NCBI GenBank assembly: GCA_025455285.1
Contig: JALOMU010000009.1
Location: 1 to 11,807 of the forward strand
Length of the DNA: 11,807 bases
Reading direction: 5' to 3'
Origin: Flavihumibacter sp.
GTDB lineage: Bacteria > Bacteroidota > Bacteroidia > Chitinophagales > Chitinophagaceae
Shown piece by piece: positions 1 through 6,913 of this stretch. Each line of letters starts with the position of its first letter. The first letter of the stretch is position 1. The translations under genes were made by a program, and so were the position numbers. A model generated the notes under the pieces. That model was not told where the DNA came from, did no database searches, and worked only from the letters and a program-made list of their open reading frames with translations.

Positions 1-223
1 CGGCACCACAAATGAACAAGTAAGTTCTATACCTTGGACAAAAGAGCTAACGTATTCCAGCAATATCACTGCAGCGATCCTTGCGGTATCAGGAAATGGT
101 GGAACTGCAGGCCAGGAACTAACCATCATAATAAAACGAGGTAACAGGCAGGTGTCTTCTACAAAAGCGGTTGCCAACAATATCGGTAGCTTTACTATTG
201 CCGCACCCGTAGTTACTTTTTAA
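1..223 (+). CDS. C-terminal fragment of a small MmpS-like beta-sandwich protein (5' end outside window)
   Basis: An open frame enters from the left edge (first full codon at base 2) and stops at TAA 221-223, giving 73 residues. The fragment is rich in beta-forming stretches: an IPWTKEL segment, then AAILAVSGN, a GQELTIIIKRGNRQVSS stretch and a final TIAAPVVTF strand. The order 'lPWtk.l...', 'l.vsg.g..gqeLt..I..ng..v.s..a' resembles the small secreted Ig-like/MmpS-type proteins that are common as lipoproteins in Bacteroidota, so I infer an extracytoplasmic beta-sandwich. The N-terminus, where a signal peptide or lipobox would be, is not in the window, so localisation cannot be checked. The coding nature is well supported by length without stops and codon pattern; the family assignment is tentative. 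Confidence 0.6.
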   Translation, partial: GTTNEQVSSIPWTKELTYSSNITAAILAVSGNGGTAGQELTIIIKRGNRQVSSTKAVANNIGSFTIAAPVVTF

Positions 224-538
224 TTCAACACCTATTTATATAAGAGAAAACTGCCTGGAAGCGCATTAGTTGAGATACCAATCATCGGAAATAATGGAAA
301 GGATACGCCATCCTTTAATGGTGATAGACCATGCATAGGTATAGAGCAATCGGAACCCCAAAAGCTGATAGAGAAAAGCTTCAACTTTTTATAAAAAAAA
401 TTTGAAAGCACAACAGTTGAAAACAGAATCAAAGGGACTTACCCAAAGCAACATGCGTTGCACATAGAGCAGGTTGGTATGGCAGCTTACGCTTATCATT
501 CAAGTCATTCAGCCAATTGAAAATATTTACCATACAAA
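224..538. other. Gene-poor convergent intergenic stretch
   Basis: About 315 bases lie between the plus-strand MmpS-like gene and the 3' end of the minus-strand hydrolase. I see no convincing gene. Two weak coding-like stretches exist: the plus frame continuing from the MmpS-like gene has only two internal stops (221-223 and 392-394) before TGA 518-520 and lacks any early start codon, and a 34-codon minus ORF (429-533) starts with ATG five bases after the hydrolase stop. Short inverted repeats are present (TTCAAC at 380-385 / GTTGAA at 416-421, and GCAAC / GTTGC around 448-461) but none has the G+C stem plus T-run of a clear terminator. Confidence 0.5.
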
Positions 539-1882
539 TTACGGACGAAGTGTAGCCTGAGTTTTCACTCCTCCCTCAATAAGGTAAACACGTTGAATTT
601 TGCGATTTGCATCAAAAGCATACTCGAGCTGGATGTCTATATCAGGTTCCGATACGAATAATTTATTCTTTGATTCAGGTCGTAGTTCCAACTCTCTTCC
701 CATATTGAGCAGCAGTCTTCCCTCCTTTTCAACCACTTCAAAAGGAAAAGGCGTTTCGAACTTAGCCTCAAAATCCTTGAGATTGGAACTGTTTATCTTT
801 TTATGCTTATATGGAATAACGATTTGTTTATCATACAATATACCCGCCAGCCCCTTTGCAAAAAAATCAAGATTTGTTTCCCGGTTGGAAAGAATAATAA
901 TGGAGCTTTTGTTATGCGGGAAATAAATCATGGTAGAACTGTATCCGGGGATATTGCCATTGTGCAAATAGACCTTATGGTCCATAAAATTATCTACAAA
1001 AATACCGTATCCCGCGCCTTTGCCTGGCTGGTTGGGCGTATGCATTTTGGTATAGGATTCACGTTTCAACAATTTTCCACCATGAAGTGCCTGATTCCAA
1101 CTAAATAAGTCTTTTACAGTTGAAACCAATCCACCGTGACTATGAACATAGCTATACGGAACTTTAGATTCTGTTCTTAAAAGAGGAAAAATTCCGCTAT
1201 ACCCGTATGCTTTATTGGGTATTATGGAATCCTGGTATAAAACCCTGCTCTGCTTCATGTTCAACTCTTTAAAAAAAGTTGCTTTAATATACCGGTCATA
1301 TTGTTCATCGGTGATGAGTTCCATTATGTAACCAAGCAACACATAATTCGTATTGCTGTATCCCCAAAAGCTGCCTGGCGCAAAATTTAAAGGAAGCTTT
1401 TTGATCAGATTAATAATGGTATCTCTTAAAACTTCATGTGGATAGGAAAATTCACGGTCAAAGAGCTCGGGATACTGAGAAAAATCTTTTATGCCAGCTG
1501 TATGATTCAGCAACATATGAATGGTAATGCTATCACCCCTGGGGAAATCGGGAAAGAATTTGACGATGGGATCGTTTAACGACAGCATTCCCTGCTCCAC
1601 CAATTGCAAAATTGCCACTGCAGTAAATTGCTTAGTTAAGGATGCTATTGGAAATTTAGAATAGGTTGTATTGGGAACAGACCATTCCCGGTTGGTAGAT
1701 CCAAAGCCATTCTGATAAATAATTTTACTGTCCCTTGAAATCAGAACTGCACCATTAAAATTATAAGTTTTGGCATACGCTGAAGCGTACTTATCCAGAA
1801 GTAGCTGTTCCTTTGTTTTGTTTTGGCTGCTAAGGGACAAGGCGGTCACAAAACACAAGATGACGAGTAGAATTTTCTTCAT
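539..1882 (-). CDS. Secreted serine hydrolase of the beta-lactamase / class C PBP family (PF00144)
   Basis: The protein carries the three motifs of the serine beta-lactamase/D-alanyl-D-alanine carboxypeptidase family. Numbering from the ATG used here (447 residues), they are SLTK at 81-84 (catalytic Ser81 and Lys84), YSN at 175-177, and HNG at 307-309 in the KTG position. An HNG third box is typical of the esterase/peptidase-like members rather than true beta-lactamases, so D-amino-acid peptide or ester hydrolysis in the periplasm is more likely than resistance. The last ~85 residues form a separate small beta-rich domain resembling DUF3471. I place the start at ATG 1880-1882, which gives an ideal signal peptide (MKKILLVILCFVTALSLSSQ); the frame can be opened six codons earlier only with a TTG at 1898-1900. 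The gene is divergent from the DUF2846-like gene. The true substrate is unknown. Confidence 0.92.
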   Translation of the reverse strand: MKKILLVILCFVTALSLSSQNKTKEQLLLDKYASAYAKTYNFNGAVLISRDSKIIYQNGFGSTNREWSVPNTTYSKFPIASLTKQFTAVAILQLVEQGMLSLNDPIVKFFPDFPRGDSITIHMLLNHTAGIKDFSQYPELFDREFSYPHEVLRDTIINLIKKLPLNFAPGSFWGYSNTNYVLLGYIMELITDEQYDRYIKATFFKELNMKQSRVLYQDSIIPNKAYGYSGIFPLLRTESKVPYSYVHSHGGLVSTVKDLFSWNQALHGGKLLKRESYTKMHTPNQPGKGAGYGIFVDNFMDHKVYLHNGNIPGYSSTMIYFPHNKSSIIILSNRETNLDFFAKGLAGILYDKQIVIPYKHKKINSSNLKDFEAKFETPFPFEVVEKEGRLLLNMGRELELRPESKNKLFVSEPDIDIQLEYAFDANRKIQRVYLIEGGVKTQATLRP

Positions 1883-2045
1883 ATAAGGGGTTGCAGTCAA
1901 AACGATACAGATTGTAAAAATATTGTAAACTGGTTATTTGGAACAGAAAACATTCGTTCACGATAAAGATCCTTAACGGCCAAATCTATTAAACAAGAAA
2001 AGCTTTCTGCCAGCACCCAAGTTATTTTTAATCCAAACAAAGGTT
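1883..2045. promoter_or_regulatory. Divergent promoter region between the hydrolase and DUF2846-like genes
   Basis: This 163-base gap separates two divergently transcribed genes and so must hold both promoters. TAttTTTa octamers (one mismatch to the Bacteroidota -7 consensus TAnnTTTG) are present on each strand, but neither has a TTTG at the expected 19-21 base distance, so I do not assign exact elements. Confidence 0.4.
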
Positions 2046-2456
2046 ATGAAATTCCTGCTGGGAATCGTTTTCTTCTTAAGTTTTTCCATCAACGGTCAGG
2101 CACAAACAGAAACGGCTAAAGTTTATCTCATCCGGGAGGGTATGCATGAAGGATCTGCAGTCTCCTGCTCCATTTTTAAAGATGAGGAGCTGCTCTGCAA
2201 GCTGAATAACAAACGTTATTCGATACACGATGTGGCACCCGGCAACTATACCTTCCATACACAATGGAATGGAAACAAACCTAACAGAGATAAAAGAGGG
2301 GATATTCAGGTAATGCTGGAAGCAGGCAAGACCTACTACATAAAATTCAACTCCGTTGCAAAGGCTTTCAATGGTTATATAGGTCTGATCGAAGTGACCG
2401 AAAATACCTTCAAAACCGTAGAGCCCCAACTTAAGGTTGATGATAAATGCCTGTAG
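2046..2456 (+). CDS. Small secreted DUF2846-like protein
   Basis: 136 residues. Residues 1-19 form a signal peptide ending ...INGQA, with likely cleavage before Q20. The mature part begins AKVYLIREG and continues with SAVSCSIFKDEELLCKL, a short turn, YSIHDVAPGNYTFHTQW, and finally GKTYYIKF. The order 'vYliR...gs...sifkD.ell.kl.n..Y....v.pGnytf' is the pattern of DUF2846 proteins, small periplasmic beta-sandwich proteins or lipoproteins of unknown function. There is no lipobox cysteine after the signal. An AAAGG sequence lies just before the ATG, which is a better ribosome binding site than most genes here have. It is followed after 92 bases by the metallopeptidase gene on the same strand; the two may be cotranscribed. 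Function is unknown. Confidence 0.8.
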   Translation: MKFLLGIVFFLSFSINGQAQTETAKVYLIREGMHEGSAVSCSIFKDEELLCKLNNKRYSIHDVAPGNYTFHTQWNGNKPNRDKRGDIQVMLEAGKTYYIKFNSVAKAFNGYIGLIEVTENTFKTVEPQLKVDDKCL

Positions 2457-2515
2457 GAAATTTTGAAATAGTCGTTGAGCCAGGGTTCTTACCATAGGGT
2501 AACGTATTGAATTAC

Positions 2516-2545
2516 CGAATATTTTAATTTGAAGTAAAATATTCG
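2516..2545 (+). repeat. Perfect 11-bp inverted repeat three bases before the metallopeptidase start codon
   Basis: CGAATATTTTA (2516-2526) and TAAAATATTCG (2535-2545) are exact reverse complements separated by ATTTGAAG. The arm ends three bases before ATG 2549-2551. As RNA this forms an 11-bp stem with an 8-base loop covering the ribosome landing zone of the following gene; as DNA it could be a dimeric regulator's operator. No T-run follows, so a terminator is unlikely. Confidence 0.65.
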
Positions 2546-2548
2546 TCA

Positions 2549-3556
2549 ATGCCCCGAAGAAGTATAATCCGGAATTGCTTGTTGTTTATCTTATTTTTAA
2601 GCAGTTTTATCTCTGCTTACAGTTCTACCCCTCCTTTAATGCGTTATCAGGATAAGATACGGATTCGGGAAGCCATTCTTATTTCAGAACAGAATGGAGA
2701 GCAGATTTGGAAAAACATGCGCCAATTGCCATTTGTGGTATTACTGGTATCAGACAATACAGAATTTTTGGTTAATCATCCCTACCCTTCCTCTGATTTT
2801 CAGCTTTCGGAAAATGACACCATTTTAAAAACAAAAATTTATTTCCGAAGCAGACGATTCTCAGATAAACTTCTGGCAACCTTTCCGGCAGTTAATGGAG
2901 TACCATGCATCGTTATTGGAGTTCCGGAAAAAACGAATAAGTCATCCAGTGAATGGACAATTACTTTATTGCATGAACATTTTCATCAGTATCAATTTTC
3001 TTCAAAGGGGTATTATTCGAATGTTGAGGAATTGAATTTGTCCGGCGGCGACTCAACCGGTAGTTGGCAATTAAATTATCCCTTTCCGTATGAAGATGAA
3101 AAAGTCAATAGCCTTTTCAACCAATTTACAAGAGCCTTGCATCATGCCGTAGTTAATAGAATGAATAAGAACTTTAACCATTACTTCAATATTTACCTAA
3201 AAGAAAGAGAGCAGTTGAAAGCAAATTTGAAACCTGCTGATTACAAGTATTTATCCTTTCAAATTTGGCAGGAAGGCATTGCCAGGTATACTGAGTATAA
3301 ATTTTTAACCTACCTAGATGGATATACTCCCTCGGATGAAATGAAATCACTCCCTGACTATACTCCCTTTCCAGACCTTAGAAATAAACTTTTACAAAAT
3401 GAAACAGCATTCCTTAAGCATATGAGCCTGTCAAGAGATAAACGAATATGTTTTTACACCATTGGATTTTCCGAAGCGTTGTTACTTGATAAAGAAAATG
3501 AACAATGGCGATCCACCTATTTGACTGATAAATTTTTTATAGAAAAATATTTTTGA
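2549..3556 (+). CDS. Secreted putative zinc metallopeptidase with HExxH motif
   Basis: 335 residues. The N-terminus (MPRR then IIRNCLLFILFLSSFISAYSS) is a signal peptide or signal anchor, which decides the start: the next ATG (residue 31) would remove it. The core shows HEHFHQ at 142-147, giving zinc ligands His142 and His146 with catalytic Glu143. A second conserved-looking box, WQEGIARYTEY (240-250), offers Glu242 as the third ligand in gluzincin fashion, and a YTIGFSEALLLDK segment near the C-terminus (303-315) resembles the helix that follows the active site in DUF2268-like peptidases. About 96 residues separate the HExxH from Glu242, longer than in the textbook thermolysin group. I infer an exported peptidase acting in the periplasm or outer membrane; the substrate is unknown and I do not recognise a named family. 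Its translation may be affected by the hairpin directly upstream. Confidence 0.82.
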   Translation: MPRRSIIRNCLLFILFLSSFISAYSSTPPLMRYQDKIRIREAILISEQNGEQIWKNMRQLPFVVLLVSDNTEFLVNHPYPSSDFQLSENDTILKTKIYFRSRRFSDKLLATFPAVNGVPCIVIGVPEKTNKSSSEWTITLLHEHFHQYQFSSKGYYSNVEELNLSGGDSTGSWQLNYPFPYEDEKVNSLFNQFTRALHHAVVNRMNKNFNHYFNIYLKEREQLKANLKPADYKYLSFQIWQEGIARYTEYKFLTYLDGYTPSDEMKSLPDYTPFPDLRNKLLQNETAFLKHMSLSRDKRICFYTIGFSEALLLDKENEQWRSTYLTDKFFIEKYF

Positions 3557-3618
3557 AATATCTAAACCAGATGTAACATAATTAGAAATGGAACGTCCTA
3601 CTCAAAACCTGTTGAACT

Positions 3619-4344
3619 ATGGACAATAATTCCATCCAAAACGAACTGATCAAGTTAAAAAGAGCGCATGTACGAACTAAGCAACTCTATTTGGGATCCT
3701 TTCTTTTAATGGTTATTGCAATAGTAACTGTTTCCTTTACTAAACTCAATCGATTTGATCTCATTCGCGCAAAAGGCATCATCATCGAAGATGCGAATGG
3801 GAAAGATAGAATTCTAATAGGCGCACCTGTCCCCTTTTCCAAAAACCGGGTACGAACAGATACCGCATTGGTCAGAAAACATTGGGCCAGCCAATTCGAT
3901 GACCCTAATCAATATATGGGTTGGTATAAAAAATATAAAAACGCATCCAATGGTATCATCTTCATGAATGAGGAAGGATTTGACGAAGTACTGGTTGGTG
4001 AAAATTTAGCCGATGCCAATGCAGGAGTACGTATGTATGAAATATCCGGTATCCTCTTCAATAATAAAAAGGGTTGGGAACGAGGTGGTGCTGGAGTTAA
4101 TACAACAGCAGAAGGCAAAACCCGGCAAGGAATTGGTTTCGATGATGAATCCGGGGAAGCCATGCACATGATGACCCTGGAGGATGGTAGTAAAGCATTA
4201 ATTATTGCTGACGAAAATGGAAGCCTTCGGATTGGTATGTCGAAGAAACCTGGGGAACTTTTCCAAAACAAAGCATCCTTTACTGGAATCAAGTATTTCG
4301 ATAACCAAGGCAAATTGGTTTGGGAACAGCCAATGAAACCATAA
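3619..4344 (+). CDS. Membrane-anchored repeat protein of unknown function
   Basis: 241 residues with a short cytoplasmic N-terminus, one transmembrane segment (about 23-40, LYLGSFLLMVIAIVTVSF) and a long exported part. The exported part is built of loosely repeated units in which a hydrophobic strand, an acidic turn with Gly, and a second strand ending in Gly follow each other: KGIIIEDANGKDRILIGAP (52-70), NGIIFMNEEGFDEVLVGEN (about 111-129), an IGFDDESGEAMHMMT unit and a final ALIIADENGSLRIGMS unit. This suggests a beta-solenoid or beta-sandwich of stacked hairpins. Such 'GiiieDenGkdRiliG' proteins occur as uncharacterised proteins in Bacteroidota. The stop is only 10 bases from the convergent ACP-like gene's stop. 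No catalytic residues are evident and I assign no function. Confidence 0.82.
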   Translation: MDNNSIQNELIKLKRAHVRTKQLYLGSFLLMVIAIVTVSFTKLNRFDLIRAKGIIIEDANGKDRILIGAPVPFSKNRVRTDTALVRKHWASQFDDPNQYMGWYKKYKNASNGIIFMNEEGFDEVLVGENLADANAGVRMYEISGILFNNKKGWERGGAGVNTTAEGKTRQGIGFDDESGEAMHMMTLEDGSKALIIADENGSLRIGMSKKPGELFQNKASFTGIKYFDNQGKLVWEQPMKP

Positions 4345-4354
4345 GTAGTACAGT

Positions 4355-4996
4355 TTAATCAATTCCCAGGTCAGATGTAAACGATTTTTCCGGAGTTACT
4401 TCATAATAGTCCACTCCTATTGTTTTGACCGTGATAGCACACACTGCTGCATAGATTTCAAATTTGCTTTTAATCTGCCCAGGATTTAAAAATTTTTTAT
4501 AGTTCATAGCACAAATAGCATCTATGAATTGATTTGCGGTTATTAAACGCCAGTCATACTGGGGATGAAGATGAACAATCTTCATTAATTTATTCAGAAA
4601 TTTAGTTCTATTCTCTTTGATTGTATCCGGCTTGGGAACTTTGAGTTGCAATTCACTGACAAAAGCATCCCAGCTTTCTTTATTATCAGGCGAAAGGTAC
4701 GAGGATATAAAATCTAAAGGACTAATCGGGCTTGAAGATATTCCCGAATTTATAAGGGCATGATTGACGCGTTCCAAAATAGCATCCCGCAAATCCGTAT
4801 TTTCATCCTTAATAATCAGCAGATTTGCAAGAGTATCAACCATTTGCTGAACTGTATATATTTTTTCTGCTTCTGAATTGGATATAGTTACCCCGAAGTA
4901 ATCTTCAATGTCCATCAATAATTCTACACTGTCTAGCCCCATAATACCATTTGGAAGTAAAATATTTAACAATATAAGGAAAAACCTATTTGGCAT
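4355..4996 (-). CDS. Acyl-carrier-protein-like protein with permuted or split ACP halves
   Basis: 213 residues. Residues 18-55 read like the second half of an acyl carrier protein: GLDSVELLM with candidate 4'-phosphopantetheine Ser23, then DIEDYFGVTISNSEAEKIYTV, i.e. helices II-IV. The helix I region expected before it is missing. Instead the C-terminus (about 176-213) reads like an ACP first half: FEIYAAVCAITVKTIGVDYYEV, then TPEKSFTSDLGID, and the protein stops exactly where the DS.. serine motif would follow. The ~110 residues in between are helical and unfamiliar. ACPs are normally ~80 residues. The start ATG overlaps the upstream isomerase-like gene's TAA (TAATG), which supports translational coupling and this start. 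After the stop codon no ACP-like continuation is found in the same frame. I infer a carrier protein that needs a phosphopantetheinyl transferase and an acyl donor encoded elsewhere. Confidence 0.82.
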   Translation of the reverse strand: MPNRFFLILLNILLPNGIMGLDSVELLMDIEDYFGVTISNSEAEKIYTVQQMVDTLANLLIIKDENTDLRDAILERVNHALINSGISSSPISPLDFISSYLSPDNKESWDAFVSELQLKVPKPDTIKENRTKFLNKLMKIVHLHPQYDWRLITANQFIDAICAMNYKKFLNPGQIKSKFEIYAAVCAITVKTIGVDYYEVTPEKSFTSDLGID

Positions 4997-5832
4997 TACG
5001 CCATAACTGCAACCAAGTTTAATGTTTGTTTAGCCAGATTGCTATCACCATACATTTTTACTTTGTAGATTACATGTTCTGGTTTCCAACTTTTTGAAAA
5101 CAACTTCCAGGCTGTTTCTGGATCAATGAATAGTTTAGCACTTGCCTGCAGGTTGTTGCTTTTTTCCAGGTTCCAGCCATTTTCATTTTTGATGATACTC
5201 CAATTTCCACCGATATCTGTTGCGACTTCAATGGAAACTATAGTTCCGGTTTCTGCTTCCACTTCCTTGAAGGCTTGTGGAAAGGCATACATAAAGGTAT
5301 CGATAAATGGATAAAATAATTCTCTGGTCATAATGCCTGGTTTGCCAACAGCATCCCGGATTTGTTGTTGATGTAAGAATTTTTCCGTGTATTCTCTTGC
5401 TATATGAAACCAGTTGGGAGAAGTTTCTTGCCCCGCCCACGCAACAGAAAAAACGGCGTCATCAAAAGGGGAAAGTGTTTTCAAATGTTCATAATACGCT
5501 TTCCCTGAACTTTCTAAAAGATCCGTAATTACCTGCGGACTTAATCTTTTAGTAGCATTAGTCCAAGTCATATTTAATTGATTCAAGAAATCAACAAGGT
5601 CTCGATACGTGTGGATATTTTCAGATTTTTCACCGAAATAAGCATCTCTTGAAATCGACAAACCTCTTAAATTACCATCCAGCAAATGAGCCGCTACATC
5701 TTTTACTTTCCAACTTTTTGCAACTGTTTGCATATCCCATTCATCAGATGTAAGCGATTTTAAAAGCTCCATTAGTTTTCTGTCCAGAATGGGAAATAAA
5801 TGAAGGGTTTCTATTGTTGTGTTACTGCTCAT
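4996..5832 (-). CDS. DinB-fold protein resembling mycothiol-dependent maleylpyruvate isomerase, with C-terminal SCP2-like domain
   Basis: 278 residues. The N-terminal ~165 residues match the MDMPI_N/DinB-like four-helix fold: W41-KVKDVAAHLLDGNLR (metal ligand candidate His49) and REYTEKFLHQQQIRDAVG (Glu150 and His154, spaced E-x3-H). His, Glu, His in this arrangement is the metal triad known from the mycothiol-dependent isomerase. The remaining ~80 residues (about 195-278) look like the MDMPI C-terminal/SCP2-like domain, which in relatives binds hydrophobic or thiol cofactors. Bacteroidota are not known to make mycothiol, so the real thiol or substrate is probably different, and 'isomerase' should be read as a fold label. 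It overlaps by one base with the ACP-like gene downstream, implying they are made together. It is presumably cytoplasmic, with no signal peptide. Confidence 0.85.
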   Translation of the reverse strand: MSSNTTIETLHLFPILDRKLMELLKSLTSDEWDMQTVAKSWKVKDVAAHLLDGNLRGLSISRDAYFGEKSENIHTYRDLVDFLNQLNMTWTNATKRLSPQVITDLLESSGKAYYEHLKTLSPFDDAVFSVAWAGQETSPNWFHIAREYTEKFLHQQQIRDAVGKPGIMTRELFYPFIDTFMYAFPQAFKEVEAETGTIVSIEVATDIGGNWSIIKNENGWNLEKSNNLQASAKLFIDPETAWKLFSKSWKPEHVIYKVKMYGDSNLAKQTLNLVAVMA

Positions 5833-5898
5833 TTTGTGTATGTTTTTACAATAACGAATAAGGAGAAACGTCAGATTATCCTAAGCCAATCTTAGTTT

Positions 5899-6237
5899 CT
5901 ATTGAATTAACCGATAAATAAGAATTACAAATGAAACTCCAACTATCGAAGTATAAATAAGCTTATTGTATTTGGCCAGCCATTCCGGCAAATAGATGTC
6001 AAAATTATGCCGGTTTGAATTGGAATATTTCCTGGCCCAAACTGTTAATGGGCAATACATGTTGAACAATACCAAAACGATTCCTTCCAGGACTATTAAT
6101 CCATAACAGAACCATAACCAAAAATTAATCCGGTTCGCTAAGACAGCATAGAGAATATAAAATATCACGAAATTAAAGAACACCCAAATAAGGGTATGCA
6201 ACAACTTAATCAACCGGAGTTTTGTTGCGGGTTCCAT
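5899..6237 (-). CDS. Small three-helix membrane protein (DUF2784-like)
   Basis: 112 residues with three predicted membrane segments (about 13-33, 38-60 and 93-110). Between helices 2 and 3 lies CPLTVWARKYSNS followed by NFDIYLPEWLAKYN, and the C-P-L-T motif after the second helix resembles the 'CPLT' signature of DUF2784 membrane proteins. Function is unknown for this family. The gene follows the zinc-ribbon protein after a 10-base gap and is very likely cotranscribed with it. The isomerase-like gene starts 66 bases further on. Confidence 0.75.
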   Translation of the reverse strand: MEPATKLRLIKLLHTLIWVFFNFVIFYILYAVLANRINFWLWFCYGLIVLEGIVLVLFNMYCPLTVWARKYSNSNRHNFDIYLPEWLAKYNKLIYTSIVGVSFVILIYRLIQ

Positions 6238-6247
6238 TTATGAAATA

Positions 6248-6856
6248 TTAATCCCTGTCAATTCCTATTATTTCACCCTTTTCAAGTTTTGTTTTCAATT
6301 CAGTTTTCAGCATAGGCAAAGGTTCCTGAATAAAAGCCTGGTCTCCCTTCCTTTTTATGTCTGAAAGTCCCCTGCTCTTATTCGTCTCATATTGATTTAG
6401 CAGCACAAAAACGGTATCCCCAAGTACCTTATCCACTTTCAGCAGGGTATATTGTTTATAGTCTAATTTAACTTCATAGATATCTCCTTTTTCAGCAGAC
6501 ATAATCAATTGAGCGTATTTTTTATCATTTTGCTTACCTACTACGGAGCCCCAGGTAATTAACAACGCAATAAGGGCTAGACCGGAAAACATCCAAACCG
6601 GAGTTTTACTGCCAGACTTTAAATTAGAATAACTGGCTTTCAGGTTTTCGGTAAACTCTTTGTTTTGTACTACCTGTTTGCAATTAGAACAATGGGTTGC
6701 TCCTGTTCTGCCGATTGGGAAAAATGGAATCCAATACACATGGGCGTATTTCTGAAATACCAACATTTCCATACTATTCTGTGTTCCGCAATTGGAGCAC
6801 TTGTCAAAGAGGTTTTCTGTGCCGATTTGTGTTGACTTAGTTCCGTAGAAAATCAT
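6248..6856 (-). CDS. Zinc-ribbon protein with one transmembrane helix
   Basis: 202 residues. The N-terminal part carries two CxxC pairs, CSNC at 20-23 and CSNC at 56-59, bracketing HVYWIPFFPIGR, the pattern of a zinc-ribbon domain frequently found in Bacteroidota membrane-associated proteins ('H.yWIPfFPigk...C..C'). A transmembrane segment follows at about 87-104 (VWMFSGLALIALLITWGS). The C-terminal ~95 residues are a small beta-rich domain with VKLDYKQYTLLKVDKVLGD and ending in GEIIGIDRD. The topology is probably ribbon inside and beta domain outside. The role is unknown; it is likely coexpressed with the small membrane protein 10 bases downstream. Confidence 0.8.
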   Translation of the reverse strand: MIFYGTKSTQIGTENLFDKCSNCGTQNSMEMLVFQKYAHVYWIPFFPIGRTGATHCSNCKQVVQNKEFTENLKASYSNLKSGSKTPVWMFSGLALIALLITWGSVVGKQNDKKYAQLIMSAEKGDIYEVKLDYKQYTLLKVDKVLGDTVFVLLNQYETNKSRGLSDIKRKGDQAFIQEPLPMLKTELKTKLEKGEIIGIDRD

Positions 6857-6913
6857 ACTTATTGCCCTTGTTAGATCGTACTAATATATAGGGATTTCCT
6901 GATAATTTATACT

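Noticed and set aside
232..432. 66-codon minus-strand ORF in the left intergenic region
   Set aside because: It opens with TTG, has no signal or domain, and lies opposite a stretch that reads more protein-like on the plus strand.
429..533. 34-codon minus ORF (MVNIFNWLNDLNDKRKLPYQ...) just after the hydrolase stop
   Set aside because: It has an ATG five bases after the stop and could be a tiny gene, but length and composition alone do not support it; kept only as a note.
2076..2549. 157-codon minus ORF opposite the DUF2846-like gene
   Set aside because: It is antisense to a gene with a signal peptide and recognisable family pattern, so it is a shadow frame.
5881..5895. CTAAG-N5-CTTAG inverted repeat as a terminator after the three-helix membrane protein
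   Set aside because: Only a 5-bp stem with no following T-run; too weak to call.
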